Origin: Bdellovibrionales bacterium
GTDB taxonomy: Bacteria; Bdellovibrionota; Bacteriovoracia; Bacteriovoracales; Bacteriovoracaceae
Length of the DNA: 64,000 nt
Direction of reading: 5' to 3'
Assembly: GCA_018646675.1 (NCBI GenBank)
Contig: JABGUH010000038.1
Location: forward strand, 48,110 to 112,109
Under the pieces are notes generated by a model. The model was not told the origin of the DNA. It saw only the letters and a program-made list of their open reading frames with translations, and made no database searches. A program made the translations under genes and the position numbers. Below, in pieces: positions 1 to 9,513 of this stretch; position 1 is the stretch's first letter, and each line of letters begins with the position of its first letter.

Positions 1-1
1 T

Positions 2-127
2 CCATTAGAACTGAAATTTTTTCTAGGCTGTTTGAATAATATTGGGGATGAACAAATTGCAAAACTTAAGTATGGAGAAGCTCTTTTAGCAAGTGGTACC
101 ATCAGCTCGATAGAGGGTGATCAATGA
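2..127 (+). CDS. C-terminal end of an unidentified gene (partial, 5' end outside window)
   Basis: An open frame runs from the left edge to a TGA that overlaps the ATG of the next gene (ATGA), giving the last 41 residues of a protein ending in SSIEGDQ. The ATGA overlap is typical of translational coupling, so this gene probably heads the GNAT gene's operon. The visible tail has no motif I recognise, so I assign no function. Confidence 0.55.
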   Translation, partial: PLELKFFLGCLNNIGDEQIAKLKYGEALLASGTISSIEGDQ

Positions 128-651
128 TTGCCATCCGATGTGGAGGAGAGCTATCTCCATCTCTTCAGGCCTCCTTAAAACTGATATTCTTTCTGACTGC
201 GGCCAAGCAGAGCTTTGACAGTCAGAATGAGAGGGAGCAATTTTTTTCTACATGGCTCGGTGATTATCTCGCCTTTTATCCCGACTCTTTTTGTCGGGCA
301 TATGGCCCTCACGGAGAGTTAATTGGTTATCTTGCGGGTTATATTCCAAGGGTATCAGAGGGCCAGCCAATGTTGACTCTGCCCTATCAGGATGATCTAG
401 TGCCCTACCTAACGAGTTATCCTGCTCATTTTCATCTAAATATTCATCCTGCCTACCAGCGTCAGGGAGTTGGGCCGCAGCTCTTTACCTATTTTTGGCA
501 GAAGTTGTTACAAGCTGATATTGCGGGGGTTCATGTGGTAACTGCCAATAGTGCTACTAATTTTAACTTCTATCAAAAGATTGGCCTGGTTGATTGTCAT
601 CCAATAGCATGGGGTGGGGGAGAGCTGACTCTTCTTGGTCGGAAAATTTAG
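124..651 (+). CDS. GNAT-family N-acetyltransferase
   Basis: A 175-aa protein, the usual size for a single GNAT domain, which transfers an acetyl group from acetyl-CoA to an amine. The acetyl-CoA-binding motif A is visible at about residues 104-120: a beta strand HLNIHP followed by YQRQGVGPQL, matching the family's Q/R-x-x-G-x-G/A signature. A second GNAT feature, NFYQKIGL at about 147-154, follows. The substrate cannot be told from sequence. The start overlaps the stop of the upstream gene, which suggests coupled translation. The family call is firm; the specific role is unknown. Confidence 0.8.
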   Translation: MIAIRCGGELSPSLQASLKLIFFLTAAKQSFDSQNEREQFFSTWLGDYLAFYPDSFCRAYGPHGELIGYLAGYIPRVSEGQPMLTLPYQDDLVPYLTSYPAHFHLNIHPAYQRQGVGPQLFTYFWQKLLQADIAGVHVVTANSATNFNFYQKIGLVDCHPIAWGGGELTLLGRKI

Positions 652-771
652 GCTGCAAAATTTTCCGACTTCCCAAGGGATTTTTAATAAGTTAAAGGTT
701 ATGGGATAATTAAGTCGAGAAGGTATCTAGCTCTTAATCATTATTATATGAATTAAGGGATAGGAGGGCCC

Positions 772-1197
772 ATGGTCAATTTACATACTATTTTAGCGGA
801 CCATCGTTCTAGAAGCAAGCGGCATATTGAGGCTGACTCGGAAAAACCGGGTGGGAGCGTTGTTGCCACCTCCGAAATTCCCAATCTTTTTTTTGATCAG
901 GTATTGGTTGAGTATAAGTTAACTCGAGTAGAGATTCTGGTTTTGATGTACCTCTACCGTAAGGTATGGTGTGGCCCCAACCTATATACACTGCACGGAA
1001 TCTCCCCGCTACTATCCCATACTGAAATGGCAAAGCAGTTACATCAAAATTTGGAGGATGTTCAGTTTGCGCTTCGTAGCTTGGAGGAGTGTGAGTTTAT
1101 TATGACCGTTCGGTCAGGACAGTACTTTGTCAGAAAGTTTTTTACCAAGCAAAATGATGACCGGTGTGGTCAGACATATGACGATTTCGAGTCGTAG
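772..1197 (+). CDS. Small winged-helix DNA-binding protein
   Basis: A 141-aa protein with a strong Shine-Dalgarno (AGGAGGG) just before the ATG. Residues 1-35 are polar and probably disordered. Residues 38-125 read as a winged helix-turn-helix: a helix around LTRVEILVLMYLYRK, then LSHTEMAKQLHQNLEDVQFA as a helix-turn-helix, then a wing (FIMTVRSGQYFVRKFF). The layout resembles replication-initiator or MarR-like wHTH proteins, but no subfamily is recognisable. It is monocistronic, with intergenic gaps of over 100 bp on both sides. It is probably a transcriptional or replication-associated regulator (inference). Confidence 0.6.
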   Translation: MVNLHTILADHRSRSKRHIEADSEKPGGSVVATSEIPNLFFDQVLVEYKLTRVEILVLMYLYRKVWCGPNLYTLHGISPLLSHTEMAKQLHQNLEDVQFALRSLEECEFIMTVRSGQYFVRKFFTKQNDDRCGQTYDDFES

Positions 1198-1328
1198 TTT
1201 ATTTCCTCTTGTTGCAATTTCCAAGCTTTAGTGGTGATATAGTGTTATGATGGGTTATTATTTACTCGGTTAAATATAATATTCACTGATGAGTGTAAAA
1301 TTTAATTAAGAGTAGTACTGGATGAGTC

Positions 1329-3227
1329 ATGGCCAAGGAAGAGGCAGAATTACATTTTGATCCTAAAGATGTTGCCCAAATTTTTTATTTTGGGGATGAT
1401 GACAGTTATTGGCAGATTATCCAAGATATCTTCACAACATCATATTCGGGACAGACCTTTGATTTTAAAAGTCACTTCAAAAAGAGGGAGTTGGGGATTG
1501 TTAAGCCCTTCGTGGAACTCTTTGGTCAGAATCCATGTATCATCTATATTGATACTTCGATACAAGAGAAGGCTCATCTAAATTTAGCTAAGATGATCTG
1601 CAGTAACCCTAACTTTGATCGCACTGCTGTGGTCGGTCTGGTAGAGTCGAGTGCCGCAATAGCGAAAGCCAAGAGTGCCGGCTTTGATTTTATCTATGTT
1701 AAGTGTGCTGAGTATCACGATGTAATTTATGGGCCCTACACCTACACCTTTCCTGCTTCTGCAATTAACCCGGGGTTTGCGGAGGCGAAATTCCATCGCC
1801 CAACAAAGTTAATTGAAGAGTGTCGAATTCACTACGTTGCGCCAACTTATGTTCGGATGGAATCTGACACCAGTCTACCCAAAGGGGCAGTGCTGGAGTT
1901 AAATTGTAAACTGCCAAGGAACTTTATACTTTCCAATAAATTTGTAGTGACTGAGTCCTACTCCGATAATCTCTTTTATAATAAAACTTATGGTTATGAT
2001 TTAAGCATGACCTTTGTTGAAAAGCCGGAGGAGAAAGAGATTGATCCAAATTTAGATGAATCTGCCCGTCAAATTGCGGAGGTTGACCAGAAACAGAATG
2101 AGGCATCCTATAAAAGTGAGTTGGCACTTTGTAAGAAAAAGTGTCGTCAATGGGTCACTCATAATAGCTCTTCCTCGGAAGGAAAAAAGACCGAAGTTAT
2201 TGTGGTAGATAAAGAGATGGGAATTCTAAAGCGGCACGACGGCTCTTTGGATAAGCTTCCTTACAATTTTCGATTTTATAACTCTTTTTCCGATAATTTT
2301 AAAGAGGTTTCAACAATTCGTCCTCAACTTATCGCTTTTGAGTTCTATCAAGATCCCAAGTTAACACTAGAGTTGACAGAAAAGGATATAGCCTTGGGAC
2401 GGACTGAGGAGTGGGCACGTAAGCAACCTGATAAGAGAACTCCTAAAGAGAAATTTGCCTCATCTTTGACGAAGGTATCGGAGTTAATCGAACATATTAA
2501 GAGCATTGAGGGCTATGCCCCCTTTGTGGTGGTATTTAACTCAGCACTATTTCCATCTAATGAGTTGCAGACGGAGTATAAATACCCATTGTTGCTATCT
2601 AATGAACAGCTGATCGATACCAATATAGTTATTGAGTTAACGAGGATGTTCATGGAGAAGCATGAGCAGAAGATGGCAGCTGCTATTCAAAAAAGGATTG
2701 TACAGTTAAGGAAAAAGGATCCCAAAAAATATCGGATGTTGACCCCTAAGGATTTTAAAGAGGAGCGATTCTATATTGATGAGTGGCATGAGATGAGTCA
2801 CGCTTTCTTTCAACACGATATTGAGGTACAGACAATGACTGAGTCTGAGTTAACCTTTCAAACGGATCAAGATCTTGGTGTCGGCAACTTTGTGATGAAT
2901 ATACCGGTAAATATGAGTATCAATATTATTCCTGCCGATGATGGCAGTGTTTGTGAAGTTGTGGATGGACGCAATATCTATCATGCTCTGATTCACTCTA
3001 CCAACGAGACACTAAAGAAGAAAATCAGGCAGTTTGTTAATGGGATCTTCTTTTCCGAGTTGAACGAAAAACGACGTGCAGAGCAAGAGGTATTTGAGAG
3101 TAAGAAGAAAGAGGCGATGCAAGAGCGGATGTCCCAGGTGTTAGACGATGATGATGCTGATGATGGCAGTAGAGAGGAGAGTAGCTTTGTTACTGCTGTG
3201 GATAATCCGGAAGAAGGGGACAACTAG
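1329..3227 (+). CDS. Large cytoplasmic protein with REC-like and PilZ-like segments
   Basis: A 632-aa protein without signal peptide or membrane segment. Residues 15-130 follow the CheY receiver pattern: strand plus acidic cluster IFYFGDDDSY near 18-27, strand ending in Asp (IIYIDTS) near 71-77, VVGLVES near 101-107 and DFIYVKC near 120-126. Residues 165-208 look PilZ-like (CRIHYVAPTYVRMESD, then KGAVLELNCKLP). A second strand-rich unit starts near 288 (TEVIVVDKEMG) and a second PilZ-like stretch lies near 490-545. The last 60 residues are acidic and coiled. The fold assignments are my inference from secondary-structure pattern. A c-di-GMP or phospho-signalling scaffold is possible, but the PilZ Arg motif is not clear. 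Confidence 0.5.
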   Translation: MAKEEAELHFDPKDVAQIFYFGDDDSYWQIIQDIFTTSYSGQTFDFKSHFKKRELGIVKPFVELFGQNPCIIYIDTSIQEKAHLNLAKMICSNPNFDRTAVVGLVESSAAIAKAKSAGFDFIYVKCAEYHDVIYGPYTYTFPASAINPGFAEAKFHRPTKLIEECRIHYVAPTYVRMESDTSLPKGAVLELNCKLPRNFILSNKFVVTESYSDNLFYNKTYGYDLSMTFVEKPEEKEIDPNLDESARQIAEVDQKQNEASYKSELALCKKKCRQWVTHNSSSSEGKKTEVIVVDKEMGILKRHDGSLDKLPYNFRFYNSFSDNFKEVSTIRPQLIAFEFYQDPKLTLELTEKDIALGRTEEWARKQPDKRTPKEKFASSLTKVSELIEHIKSIEGYAPFVVVFNSALFPSNELQTEYKYPLLLSNEQLIDTNIVIELTRMFMEKHEQKMAAAIQKRIVQLRKKDPKKYRMLTPKDFKEERFYIDEWHEMSHAFFQHDIEVQTMTESELTFQTDQDLGVGNFVMNIPVNMSINIIPADDGSVCEVVDGRNIYHALIHSTNETLKKKIRQFVNGIFFSELNEKRRAEQEVFESKKKEAMQERMSQVLDDDDADDGSREESSFVTAVDNPEEGDN

Positions 3228-3243
3228 TTTCTAGTTTTTAAGT

Positions 3244-3675
3244 TTGACCATTATAAATCATAATTTAATTGCACTATTTATCTCTAGCTTTTTAGCGGCG
3301 ACGTTAATACCTGTCAGCTCGGAAATTCATTTGGGAGTGTTGCTGACCACTTCCCAGCTACCTCCATGGCAGATCATAATGGTGGCGACACTTGGTAACT
3401 CTTTGGGTGGTATGAGCAGCTTTGCTCTGGGATATATGGGAAAACTGCAGTGGGTTAATCGCTACTTGCGGATATCGACGGAGCAAGTAATCAGACTGAA
3501 AAAGTCGGTTATTCGTTGGGGAGGATATTTAGCGTTTTTTTGTTGGTTACCATGGATTGGTGACCCACTGGCAGTCTCTCTTGGCCTTTTCCGCGTTAAC
3601 TGGATGCGGGTTTTAATCTTTTTGACTTTAGGAAAATTCATACGCTATGTAGTAGTAGCTCTCCTGGTCCCATAA
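3244..3675 (+). CDS. YqaA/DedA-like inner-membrane protein (VTT/SNARE-associated family)
   Basis: A 143-aa hydrophobic protein with about four membrane segments. It matches the short YqaA branch of the DedA/VTT superfamily: an N-terminal helix with SSFLAATLIPVSSEI, then VATLGNSLGGMSSFALGY (the conserved N-x-x-G-G stretch), then WGGYLAFFCWLPWIGDPLAV with the family's WxPWIGDPL motif. Relatives are implicated in membrane phospholipid handling and proton-dependent envelope homeostasis; the exact substrate is unsettled. The start is a TTG 16 bp after the upstream stop, without a strong ribosome site, so it may depend on coupling to the gene before it. Confidence 0.75.
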   Translation: MTIINHNLIALFISSFLAATLIPVSSEIHLGVLLTTSQLPPWQIIMVATLGNSLGGMSSFALGYMGKLQWVNRYLRISTEQVIRLKKSVIRWGGYLAFFCWLPWIGDPLAVSLGLFRVNWMRVLIFLTLGKFIRYVVVALLVP

Positions 3676-3793
3676 AACATTTCTTACATCTCATTACACT
3701 TCATGGACGTAATCATCATTAACTTTCTATAATCCAAGCTGAAACAACATAATACTTATTATTGATCTTATTTAGTCACCACGGAGGGGCCTT

Positions 3794-4996
3794 ATGAGAA
3801 GATATCTAATTTTACCACTATTACTATTGCTGATCTCTTTCCAAAGTTTTGCTGCAATTGACTCTTTTGAGCAGAGCTTTCGAGTCCTAAGAGAAAATGG
3901 AAAATTGGTTGCAATTCGTGACAGGTCTATTGTCAGTAAATTTTCTATCATGCCACTACTAAATATGATCAAGGGGCATCTGTTTAAAGAACAATTTTTG
4001 ATGAAGAGCAAGAGTGATTATCGGCTAGAAGTAGAAGAGCTATTTTTAGAGGATATGGCCAACAAGGGAGTCCTGGGGGCCAGTGATCGGGTACAAGATA
4101 TTATTGACTCTCTGGCGGAGCTGGAAGATCTAGATATTGAGGCTATCTTTTCCGCTCCATCTTTCAAAACTTTGATGACAAAAGTTGAGAGCAGGCTTTC
4201 TCAAGCGATGATCAATTTTGACCCCAATATTCTTGCTAATGTGCAAAACCCCAAATTCTTCTATCGCAGAACTGTTGCCTACCAAATTACCATTTGGGGG
4301 ATTAACTTTATACGTAAACGATTAAGTTCGATTCCAGCACTTAATACTGCCAGTTTCGTTATTACCGAGGTAGAGCGAATGCTGCGCGAGAAGAGAGTCT
4401 TTCGCCAAAATATGTTACTTCACTACTTAGAGAACTATCCCGCCGGTGATTTAGGGATGACGAACAAAGAGGTTGATCTGGTTCTCTCTTCAATCTACGA
4501 GTCGCGGATTGCTTGGTTTAATTTTTTCGAATCTAACGCTGCCCGTGCCAACTGGAATAACTATGGGGTGAATCGTTTTTTTCAAGGAGTCAGGGCCGCC
4601 AATACCACCATGCGTAACAGTCGTGACAACTATGTTGAGACAGGTAAGCGAATTAACTACGCATTTATGGAGGCGACAGGAGATAATGGTGGGATGATCA
4701 TTAACCTGTTTAATACTAGCAATATGTTTAACTCGACTCCTGCAGTCGCCTATTACTATGATCGGCCTGGTAAAGTTAAGCGTCAAAGGGTCCTACTGCA
4801 GTTAGCAGGTCTGGGGTTAAGCTTTGTACCGATTCCCAACTTTTTTAAGGGTGGGATTGAGAGTTACTTTACATCTTTCTATCAGGAGCAGCAGCTAACC
4901 GAGGGAGCGCTCTTTGCTCATTTTAAAATTGCCGGTAATCAGGAGATGGGATCGGCTGTTGCATCTCAGCATCTGAATCCATTTACCTTCGAATAG
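3794..4996 (+). CDS. Secreted protein of unknown function
   Basis: A 400-aa protein with a clear Sec signal peptide (LILPLLLLLISFQSFAA, cleavage about residue 21) and a good Shine-Dalgarno (GGAGGGG) before the ATG. The mature part is alpha-helical and rich in aromatic and basic residues. A weakly hydrophobic stretch near residues 325-350 (LLQLAGLGLSFVPIPNFFKGG) could be a membrane or lipid-contacting helix. I recognise no domain. It is transcribed alone and followed by a terminator hairpin at 5011-5057. Likely periplasmic and lineage-specific (inference). Confidence 0.6.
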   Translation: MRRYLILPLLLLLISFQSFAAIDSFEQSFRVLRENGKLVAIRDRSIVSKFSIMPLLNMIKGHLFKEQFLMKSKSDYRLEVEELFLEDMANKGVLGASDRVQDIIDSLAELEDLDIEAIFSAPSFKTLMTKVESRLSQAMINFDPNILANVQNPKFFYRRTVAYQITIWGINFIRKRLSSIPALNTASFVITEVERMLREKRVFRQNMLLHYLENYPAGDLGMTNKEVDLVLSSIYESRIAWFNFFESNAARANWNNYGVNRFFQGVRAANTTMRNSRDNYVETGKRINYAFMEATGDNGGMIINLFNTSNMFNSTPAVAYYYDRPGKVKRQRVLLQLAGLGLSFVPIPNFFKGGIESYFTSFYQEQQLTEGALFAHFKIAGNQEMGSAVASQHLNPFTFE

Positions 4997-5010
4997 ATCT
5001 TAATTTTCGA

Positions 5011-5057
5011 GTGGGTGACGCGTAGCTCTAGAAGAAAGTAGCGTTTCACCCACTTTT
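5011..5057 (+). terminator. Rho-independent terminator after the 3794-4996 gene
   Basis: GTGGGTGA (5011-5018) pairs perfectly with TCACCCAC (5046-5053), with a further imperfect CGC/GCG pairing inside, followed by TTTT. It sits 15 bp past the stop codon and ahead of gap. Confidence 0.65.
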
Positions 5058-5124
5058 CCCCCTTCCATTATCGTATAAAGTGAGTACCTTAGAAAAAGTT
5101 GTTTTTTTTTCTATGGAGGATAGT

Positions 5125-6135
5125 ATGGCAATCAAAGTTGCAATTAATGGTTTTGGTAGAATTGGTCGTTTGATAGTTCGTCAGGGAATTAGTAATCCTG
5201 ATATCGAATTTGTAGCAATTAATGATCTGGTTAGTCCTGATAATCTGGCATATATGTTACGGTATGACTCTACCCACGGTCGATTTGATGGTGAAGTTTC
5301 TCATGATGATGAGAATGTTTATGTTAATGGCAAGAAGATTCGTTGTACATCAATTCGTAATCCGAAAGAGCTTCCCTGGAAAGAGTTAGGAGTTGATTAC
5401 GTTTTTGAGTCAACCGGACTATTTACTAGTGTTGAAGGTGCTGGCCAGCACCTTGAAGCAGGGGCCGGACGGGTTATCATCTCTGCACCAGCAAAATCTC
5501 CTGAGATTACCACCCTGGTTATGGGAGTTAACCACACTGAATACCAACCTGGGCGTGATCGAATTGTATCTAATGCATCTTGTACCACTAACTGTCTAGC
5601 ACCAGTAATGAAAGTTATTTTAGATAAGTTCGGCTTTGATGAGGGGCTAATGACAACCATTCACGCTGTTACTGCCACTCAACCAACAGTTGATGGGCCA
5701 AGCAAGAAGGACTTTCGTGCTGGCCGTAGTGGCTTACAGAATATCACTCCCGCTTCCACCGGTGCGGCCAAAGCGGTTGGACTCTGTCTGCCAGCGACAA
5801 AAGGCAAGTTAACCGGCATGGCTTTTAGAGTGCCAACTGCCGATGTTTCTGCGGTTGACCTAACCATTCGCTTAAGCCGCTCAGCTTCGCTGGAGGAGAT
5901 TAACCAAGAGATGAAGCTGGCCTCAGAGACCTATTTAAAAGGTGTCTTGATGTATACTGAAGATCCTGTTGCTTCAACCGACTTTTTAGGTTGTCCTTAC
6001 TCCTCCATTTATGATGCGACTGCGGGTATTCAACTAAATGATCGCTTCTTTAAGTTGATCTCTTGGTATGATAACGAGATGGGGTATGCTACTCGTTTAG
6101 TAGATCTTCTTCTTTACATGAACTCCGTTAGCTAA
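5125..6135 (+). CDS. gap: Glyceraldehyde-3-phosphate dehydrogenase (NAD-dependent type)
   Basis: This glycolytic enzyme oxidises and phosphorylates glyceraldehyde 3-phosphate to 1,3-bisphosphoglycerate. I chose the ATG at 5125 (336 aa, normal for the family) because GGAGGA lies just upstream and the protein then begins [15 protein letters not shown]; the open frame extends further upstream from 5080 but without a ribosome site. The dinucleotide fold GFGRIGR is at 9-15, Asp34 in AINDL points to NAD preference, the active-site Cys153 sits in ASCTTNC, and the His base is His180 ([10 protein letters not shown]). It is flanked by terminators, so it is probably a single-gene unit, upstream of pgi. 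Confidence 0.96.
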   Translation: MAIKVAINGFGRIGRLIVRQGISNPDIEFVAINDLVSPDNLAYMLRYDSTHGRFDGEVSHDDENVYVNGKKIRCTSIRNPKELPWKELGVDYVFESTGLFTSVEGAGQHLEAGAGRVIISAPAKSPEITTLVMGVNHTEYQPGRDRIVSNASCTTNCLAPVMKVILDKFGFDEGLMTTIHAVTATQPTVDGPSKKDFRAGRSGLQNITPASTGAAKAVGLCLPATKGKLTGMAFRVPTADVSAVDLTIRLSRSASLEEINQEMKLASETYLKGVLMYTEDPVASTDFLGCPYSSIYDATAGIQLNDRFFKLISWYDNEMGYATRLVDLLLYMNSVS

Positions 6136-6166
6136 ATACGGACTAGGATTAATGTAAATCATCTAA

Positions 6167-6201
6167 GGGCCGCACTACTTTTAAGGTAGCGCGGCCCTTT
6201 T
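6167..6201 (+). terminator. Strong Rho-independent terminator after gap
   Basis: GGGCCGCACTAC pairs with GTAGCGCGGCCC (12 bp with one A-C mismatch) across a 7-nt loop, followed by TTTT. It lies about 30 bp after the gap stop and just before the pgi ribosome-binding site. Confidence 0.85.
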
Positions 6202-6221
6202 GCATTTTCAGGAGAGAACTG

Positions 6222-7841
6222 GTGAATCCAACTAAAACTGCCGCTTGGAATAATCTAACAGATCATTATGATCAGATTAAGGGTCTTAGTATTGCAGATC
6301 ATTTTTATCGTCAGCCTAACCGTGGAGATGAGTATACCCTACAATCTTTAGGACTACATATTGACTACTCCAAGCATCGGCTGAATCAGGAGACGATAAA
6401 GCTTTTAGTTCAATTAGCAGAGGAGATGGAGCTCTCCCAGGCAATTTTGGCGATGTTTCGTGGTGATCGGATTAATCGAACCGAAAATCGCTCTGTACTC
6501 CACACTGCACTTCGTGATTTAAGTTCCTCCTCCCTAATGGTTGCAGGTGAGGATCTTCTACCTGAAATTAAAAGAGTACGTCAGCAGATGGAAGTTTTTT
6601 CTGAGATGGTTCGGGATGGCAGTTATTTAGGACATAGTGGAAAACCTATTCGTCATATCATTAATTTAGGAATTGGGGGCTCCGACCTGGGGCCGGCGAT
6701 GGTGTGCCAGGCGCTAACTCCCTATCAACATCCACACTTAACGGTGGACTTTGTCTCAAATGTGGATGGATCTCATTTGGCTCAGGTTTTGGCCGGAAAA
6801 TCCCCTGATCAGACTCTATTTATTGTCGCTTCTAAAACTTTTACTACCCAGGAGACGATGACCAACGCTCTTTCCGCCAAGCAGTGGCTGATCAATCACT
6901 ATAATGGAGATCAGAAGGCGGTGGCCGCTCACTTTATTGCTCTTTCAACAAATCAAGAAGCGGTTTGCGAGTTTGGAATTGATCCCAAGAATATATTTGT
7001 CTTTTGGGATTGGGTGGGAGGACGATACTCCCTCACCTCTGCTATTGGCCTCTCTATCATGCTGGCAATTGGCAAGGATAATTTCAAATCACTATTAAGT
7101 GGATTTCATCAGATGGACCGCCACTTTTTACAAACACCCTTGGAGAGTAATATACCTGTTCTGCTGGCACTAATTGGTATTTGGTATAATAACTTCTGGG
7201 GGGCCCAATCTCATGCCATTTTACCCTATGATCAATATCTACATCGCTTTCCCGCTTATCTGCAGCAAACCGATATGGAGAGTAATGGAAAATCAGTCGA
7301 TCAGCAGGGTAAGGTCACTAGCTATCAAACTGGGGCCGTTATTTGGGGCGAAGCAGGTACCAATGGTCAACACGCTTTTTACCAGTTGCTACATCAAGGT
7401 ACCAAGCTAATCCCAGCTGATTTCATCGCTTTTACCAAATCTCATCACCAAATGGGGGATCATCACCAAAAACTTCTCTCCAACTTTATCGCTCAGACCC
7501 GTGCCTTAGCATTTGGCCGTACGGTTGAGAAGTTAAGTCAGCTAAATATTCCCAAGGAGCTTGTTCCCTATAAGGTATTTGATGGCAATCGCCCCACTAC
7601 TTCTATTATGGCCCAGCAGCTCAATCCGGACATATTGGGAAAACTGATCGCTCTTTATGAGCATAAGGTATTTGTTCAGGGCCACATCTGGAACATCTAC
7701 TCTTTTGATCAGTGGGGAGTTGAGCTAGGCAAGGAGCTGGCAGGTGAAATTCTACCTGAATTAAGAGGTGGCTTAGCTGGTGGAGAGTTTGACTCATCTA
7801 CCAACAGATTAATTAACTACTTTAGAGAGCATCAATCGTAA
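6222..7841 (+). CDS. pgi: Glucose-6-phosphate isomerase
   Basis: Interconverts glucose 6-phosphate and fructose 6-phosphate. The 539-aa length fits the long bacterial and eukaryotic-type enzyme. The sugar-phosphate site is visible as [14 protein letters not shown], then VSNVDGSHL and the SIS-domain [12 protein letters not shown]. Signature regions follow: [43 protein letters not shown] (catalytic Glu and His area) and the C-terminal [10 protein letters not shown] containing the active-site Lys. The start is GTG, preceded by CAGGAGAG. The GDPD gene follows 15 bp later on the same strand, so the two are probably co-transcribed. Confidence 0.96.
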   Translation: MNPTKTAAWNNLTDHYDQIKGLSIADHFYRQPNRGDEYTLQSLGLHIDYSKHRLNQETIKLLVQLAEEMELSQAILAMFRGDRINRTENRSVLHTALRDLSSSSLMVAGEDLLPEIKRVRQQMEVFSEMVRDGSYLGHSGKPIRHIINLGIGGSDLGPAMVCQALTPYQHPHLTVDFVSNVDGSHLAQVLAGKSPDQTLFIVASKTFTTQETMTNALSAKQWLINHYNGDQKAVAAHFIALSTNQEAVCEFGIDPKNIFVFWDWVGGRYSLTSAIGLSIMLAIGKDNFKSLLSGFHQMDRHFLQTPLESNIPVLLALIGIWYNNFWGAQSHAILPYDQYLHRFPAYLQQTDMESNGKSVDQQGKVTSYQTGAVIWGEAGTNGQHAFYQLLHQGTKLIPADFIAFTKSHHQMGDHHQKLLSNFIAQTRALAFGRTVEKLSQLNIPKELVPYKVFDGNRPTTSIMAQQLNPDILGKLIALYEHKVFVQGHIWNIYSFDQWGVELGKELAGEILPELRGGLAGGEFDSSTNRLINYFREHQS

Positions 7842-7856
7842 GCAAGGGGCAAAATA

Positions 7857-8555
7857 GTGATGGCATTACCTCGTTGGCAGAATCATCGTGGATACCGTCT
7901 TAAGGGGGCATTGGAAAATACCCTAGAGGCATTTATTACTTCTAAGCAGCAGGGGTATGAGATGGTGGAGTTAGATGTCCAGTTATCTCTGGAGCAAATT
8001 CCGGTTGTCTGTCACGATAATGACTTGCAAAGAGTGGCCAGTGACTCTCGTCGGATAGGTGAGTTGAGTGTAGCTGAGCTACACCAGCTGGCTGCAATTC
8101 CAACTCTCGATCAGATCTTATCATCCAGTGAGACACCAAATTGGATTAATATTGAGCTAAAATGCTCTTCATTTAACTCTTATCCGCTGGAACATCGAGT
8201 ATTGGAGGTGATTAATCGTAACTCTAAGCAGGTGATTCTCTCTAGTTTTAACCCCTTTGTCCTCTATCGTTGCTACAAATTTGCGCCTCAGATTCCTCGG
8301 GCCCTATTGGTAACATTGGATAGGGATGATCCAGCTAATCGTATCTATCTACGTAAGATGTGGTTTAGGGCACTTTGCAAGCCTCACTATCTTAATATGG
8401 AGCATCGGTTCATCAATCCAGATCTAATTGCTCAGATGGAGCACCGGGGAATTAAGGTTGTTGCTTGGACAGTAAATGAGCAAGTTGATGCAGAAAAACT
8501 TCAAAAAATGGGAGTGGTAAGCATGATTACCGACTCTCTACCCCCAATTTCCTGA
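7857..8555 (+). CDS. Glycerophosphodiester phosphodiesterase (GDPD family)
   Basis: Hydrolyses glycerophosphodiesters from phospholipid turnover to glycerol 3-phosphate and an alcohol. The 232-aa protein shows the TIM-barrel landmarks: NHRGYRLKGALENTLEAF (His-Arg-Gly and Glu-Asn-Thr), ELDVQLS with metal-binding acidic residues, VVCHDNDLQR (second catalytic His), INIELKC near the barrel middle, and a C-terminal VVAWTVNEQVDAEKLQKMGV typical of the family. No signal peptide, so cytoplasmic. The start is GTG 7857 or the adjacent ATG 7860; AAGGGG upstream suits either. The product glycerol 3-phosphate could feed GlpD, encoded about 9 kb away. Confidence 0.88.
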   Translation: MMALPRWQNHRGYRLKGALENTLEAFITSKQQGYEMVELDVQLSLEQIPVVCHDNDLQRVASDSRRIGELSVAELHQLAAIPTLDQILSSSETPNWINIELKCSSFNSYPLEHRVLEVINRNSKQVILSSFNPFVLYRCYKFAPQIPRALLVTLDRDDPANRIYLRKMWFRALCKPHYLNMEHRFINPDLIAQMEHRGIKVVAWTVNEQVDAEKLQKMGVVSMITDSLPPIS

Positions 8556-8557
8556 TC

Positions 8558-9079
8558 TCACTTTTTTAATGACTCTAAATGTTGGAGCACTGTTGCTCGG
8601 GCGGAGACAAAGTGGTTATGCCCTAACATCAATCCCTTGCTGATCAGACGAATCTCCTCTGATTCTGCATTTACCACCGAACCGTCGCCGGCGGCAATTG
8701 CAAATAGAGATTCAAGCAGGTGGTAACGTTCGTCAGCGGTCATTAAATCAATTAATGGTGAACAGTACTTATGATTTTCAATTCCGGCCAACTCTTTGCT
8801 ATCTTCCATCGCTAATTGGACGGCAGCATCTGCCTTTTGGGCCGGTAGCTCCCCCCACTTTTTAAGCGCTTCCTTCATGGACTGTATCTCGCCATCTTCA
8901 ATTACCATATCACTTCCAACCACGCGGGCAGACAGACCAGCAATACATGCTATTTTTATGAGCTCATCATCTGGCATACCATTTAGTAGCGTACTGATCT
9001 TTTTTTGCAGCGAGCTTGTCATTTGGTGGTGTTGATCGCTTTTATCCTTGTTTGTTTTGAAAATTGTCCAAAAATTCAT
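8558..9079 (-). CDS. TerB-like protein
   Basis: A 173-aa protein with a TerB/DjlA-N-type helical domain. The family acidic pattern appears twice: SDMVIEDGEIQSMKEALKKW (about 55-74) and IAAGDGSVVNAESEEIRLISKGL (about 127-149), the second being a good match to the usual AxADGxVxxxExxxI motif. TerB-like domains bind metal and associate with membranes or stress complexes, but family roles vary. It converges on the GDPD gene with a 2-bp gap and diverges from clpS. The family call is good; the cellular role is unknown. Confidence 0.75.
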   Translation of the reverse strand: MNFWTIFKTNKDKSDQHHQMTSSLQKKISTLLNGMPDDELIKIACIAGLSARVVGSDMVIEDGEIQSMKEALKKWGELPAQKADAAVQLAMEDSKELAGIENHKYCSPLIDLMTADERYHLLESLFAIAAGDGSVVNAESEEIRLISKGLMLGHNHFVSARATVLQHLESLKK

Positions 9080-9124
9080 TATTATACCTCTTAAAAAGTA
9101 AGATAGTAGTCTATACTACTGTCG

Positions 9125-9508
9125 ATGGATCAAGTTTTAACTGCAAAGCGAGCAATGACAAGTCAAAAAATTACCTATCCTAGCATGAGTGATGATAACA
9201 CCCCTGATCAAATTGAAGAGGGGGGAGTTTTGACCAAAAAGCGGGTTAAAGTCAAGCTTCCTCCGCGCTATAAGGTGCTACTGCACAATGATGACTATAC
9301 TACGATGGAATTTGTAGTAGGAATTTTGCTTCAGTTTTTTGGGATGAACCGGGAAGAAGCGGAGAGTGTGATGTTGCATGTACATCAAGAAGGGGTGGGT
9401 TTGTGTGGTGTCTATACCTATGAGGTAGCTGAAGCGAAGGTGGAGCAGGTGATTAAATACTCCATTTCTCACGGCCACCCTCTCGAATGTTCAATGGAGG
9501 CAGAGTAG
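9125..9508 (+). CDS. clpS: ClpS adaptor for ClpA (N-end rule)
   Basis: Delivers N-degron substrates to ClpAP. The ClpS core is clear from about residue 43: LPPRYKVLLHNDDYTTMEFVVGIL, with the HNDDYT motif that contacts the substrate N-terminus, then the AEAKVEQVI helix typical of the ClpA-binding face. At 127 aa it is a little longer than E. coli ClpS because of an N-terminal extension. The start is uncertain: ATG at 9125, 9155 or 9186 are all in frame and none has a strong ribosome site. clpA follows 5 bp after the stop, the classic clpS-clpA pair. Confidence 0.92.
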   Translation: MDQVLTAKRAMTSQKITYPSMSDDNTPDQIEEGGVLTKKRVKVKLPPRYKVLLHNDDYTTMEFVVGILLQFFGMNREEAESVMLHVHQEGVGLCGVYTYEVAEAKVEQVIKYSISHGHPLECSMEAE

Positions 9509-9513
9509 CCATT

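Noticed and set aside
5080..5124. N-terminal extension of gap
   Set aside because: The extra 15 codons have no ribosome site and no match to GAPDH, while GGAGGA plus MAIKVAING marks the real start at 5125.
9487..9513. Extended start for clpA overlapping clpS
   Set aside because: The extra 9 residues come from clpS overlap sequence; GGAGG directly before ATG 9514 fits better.
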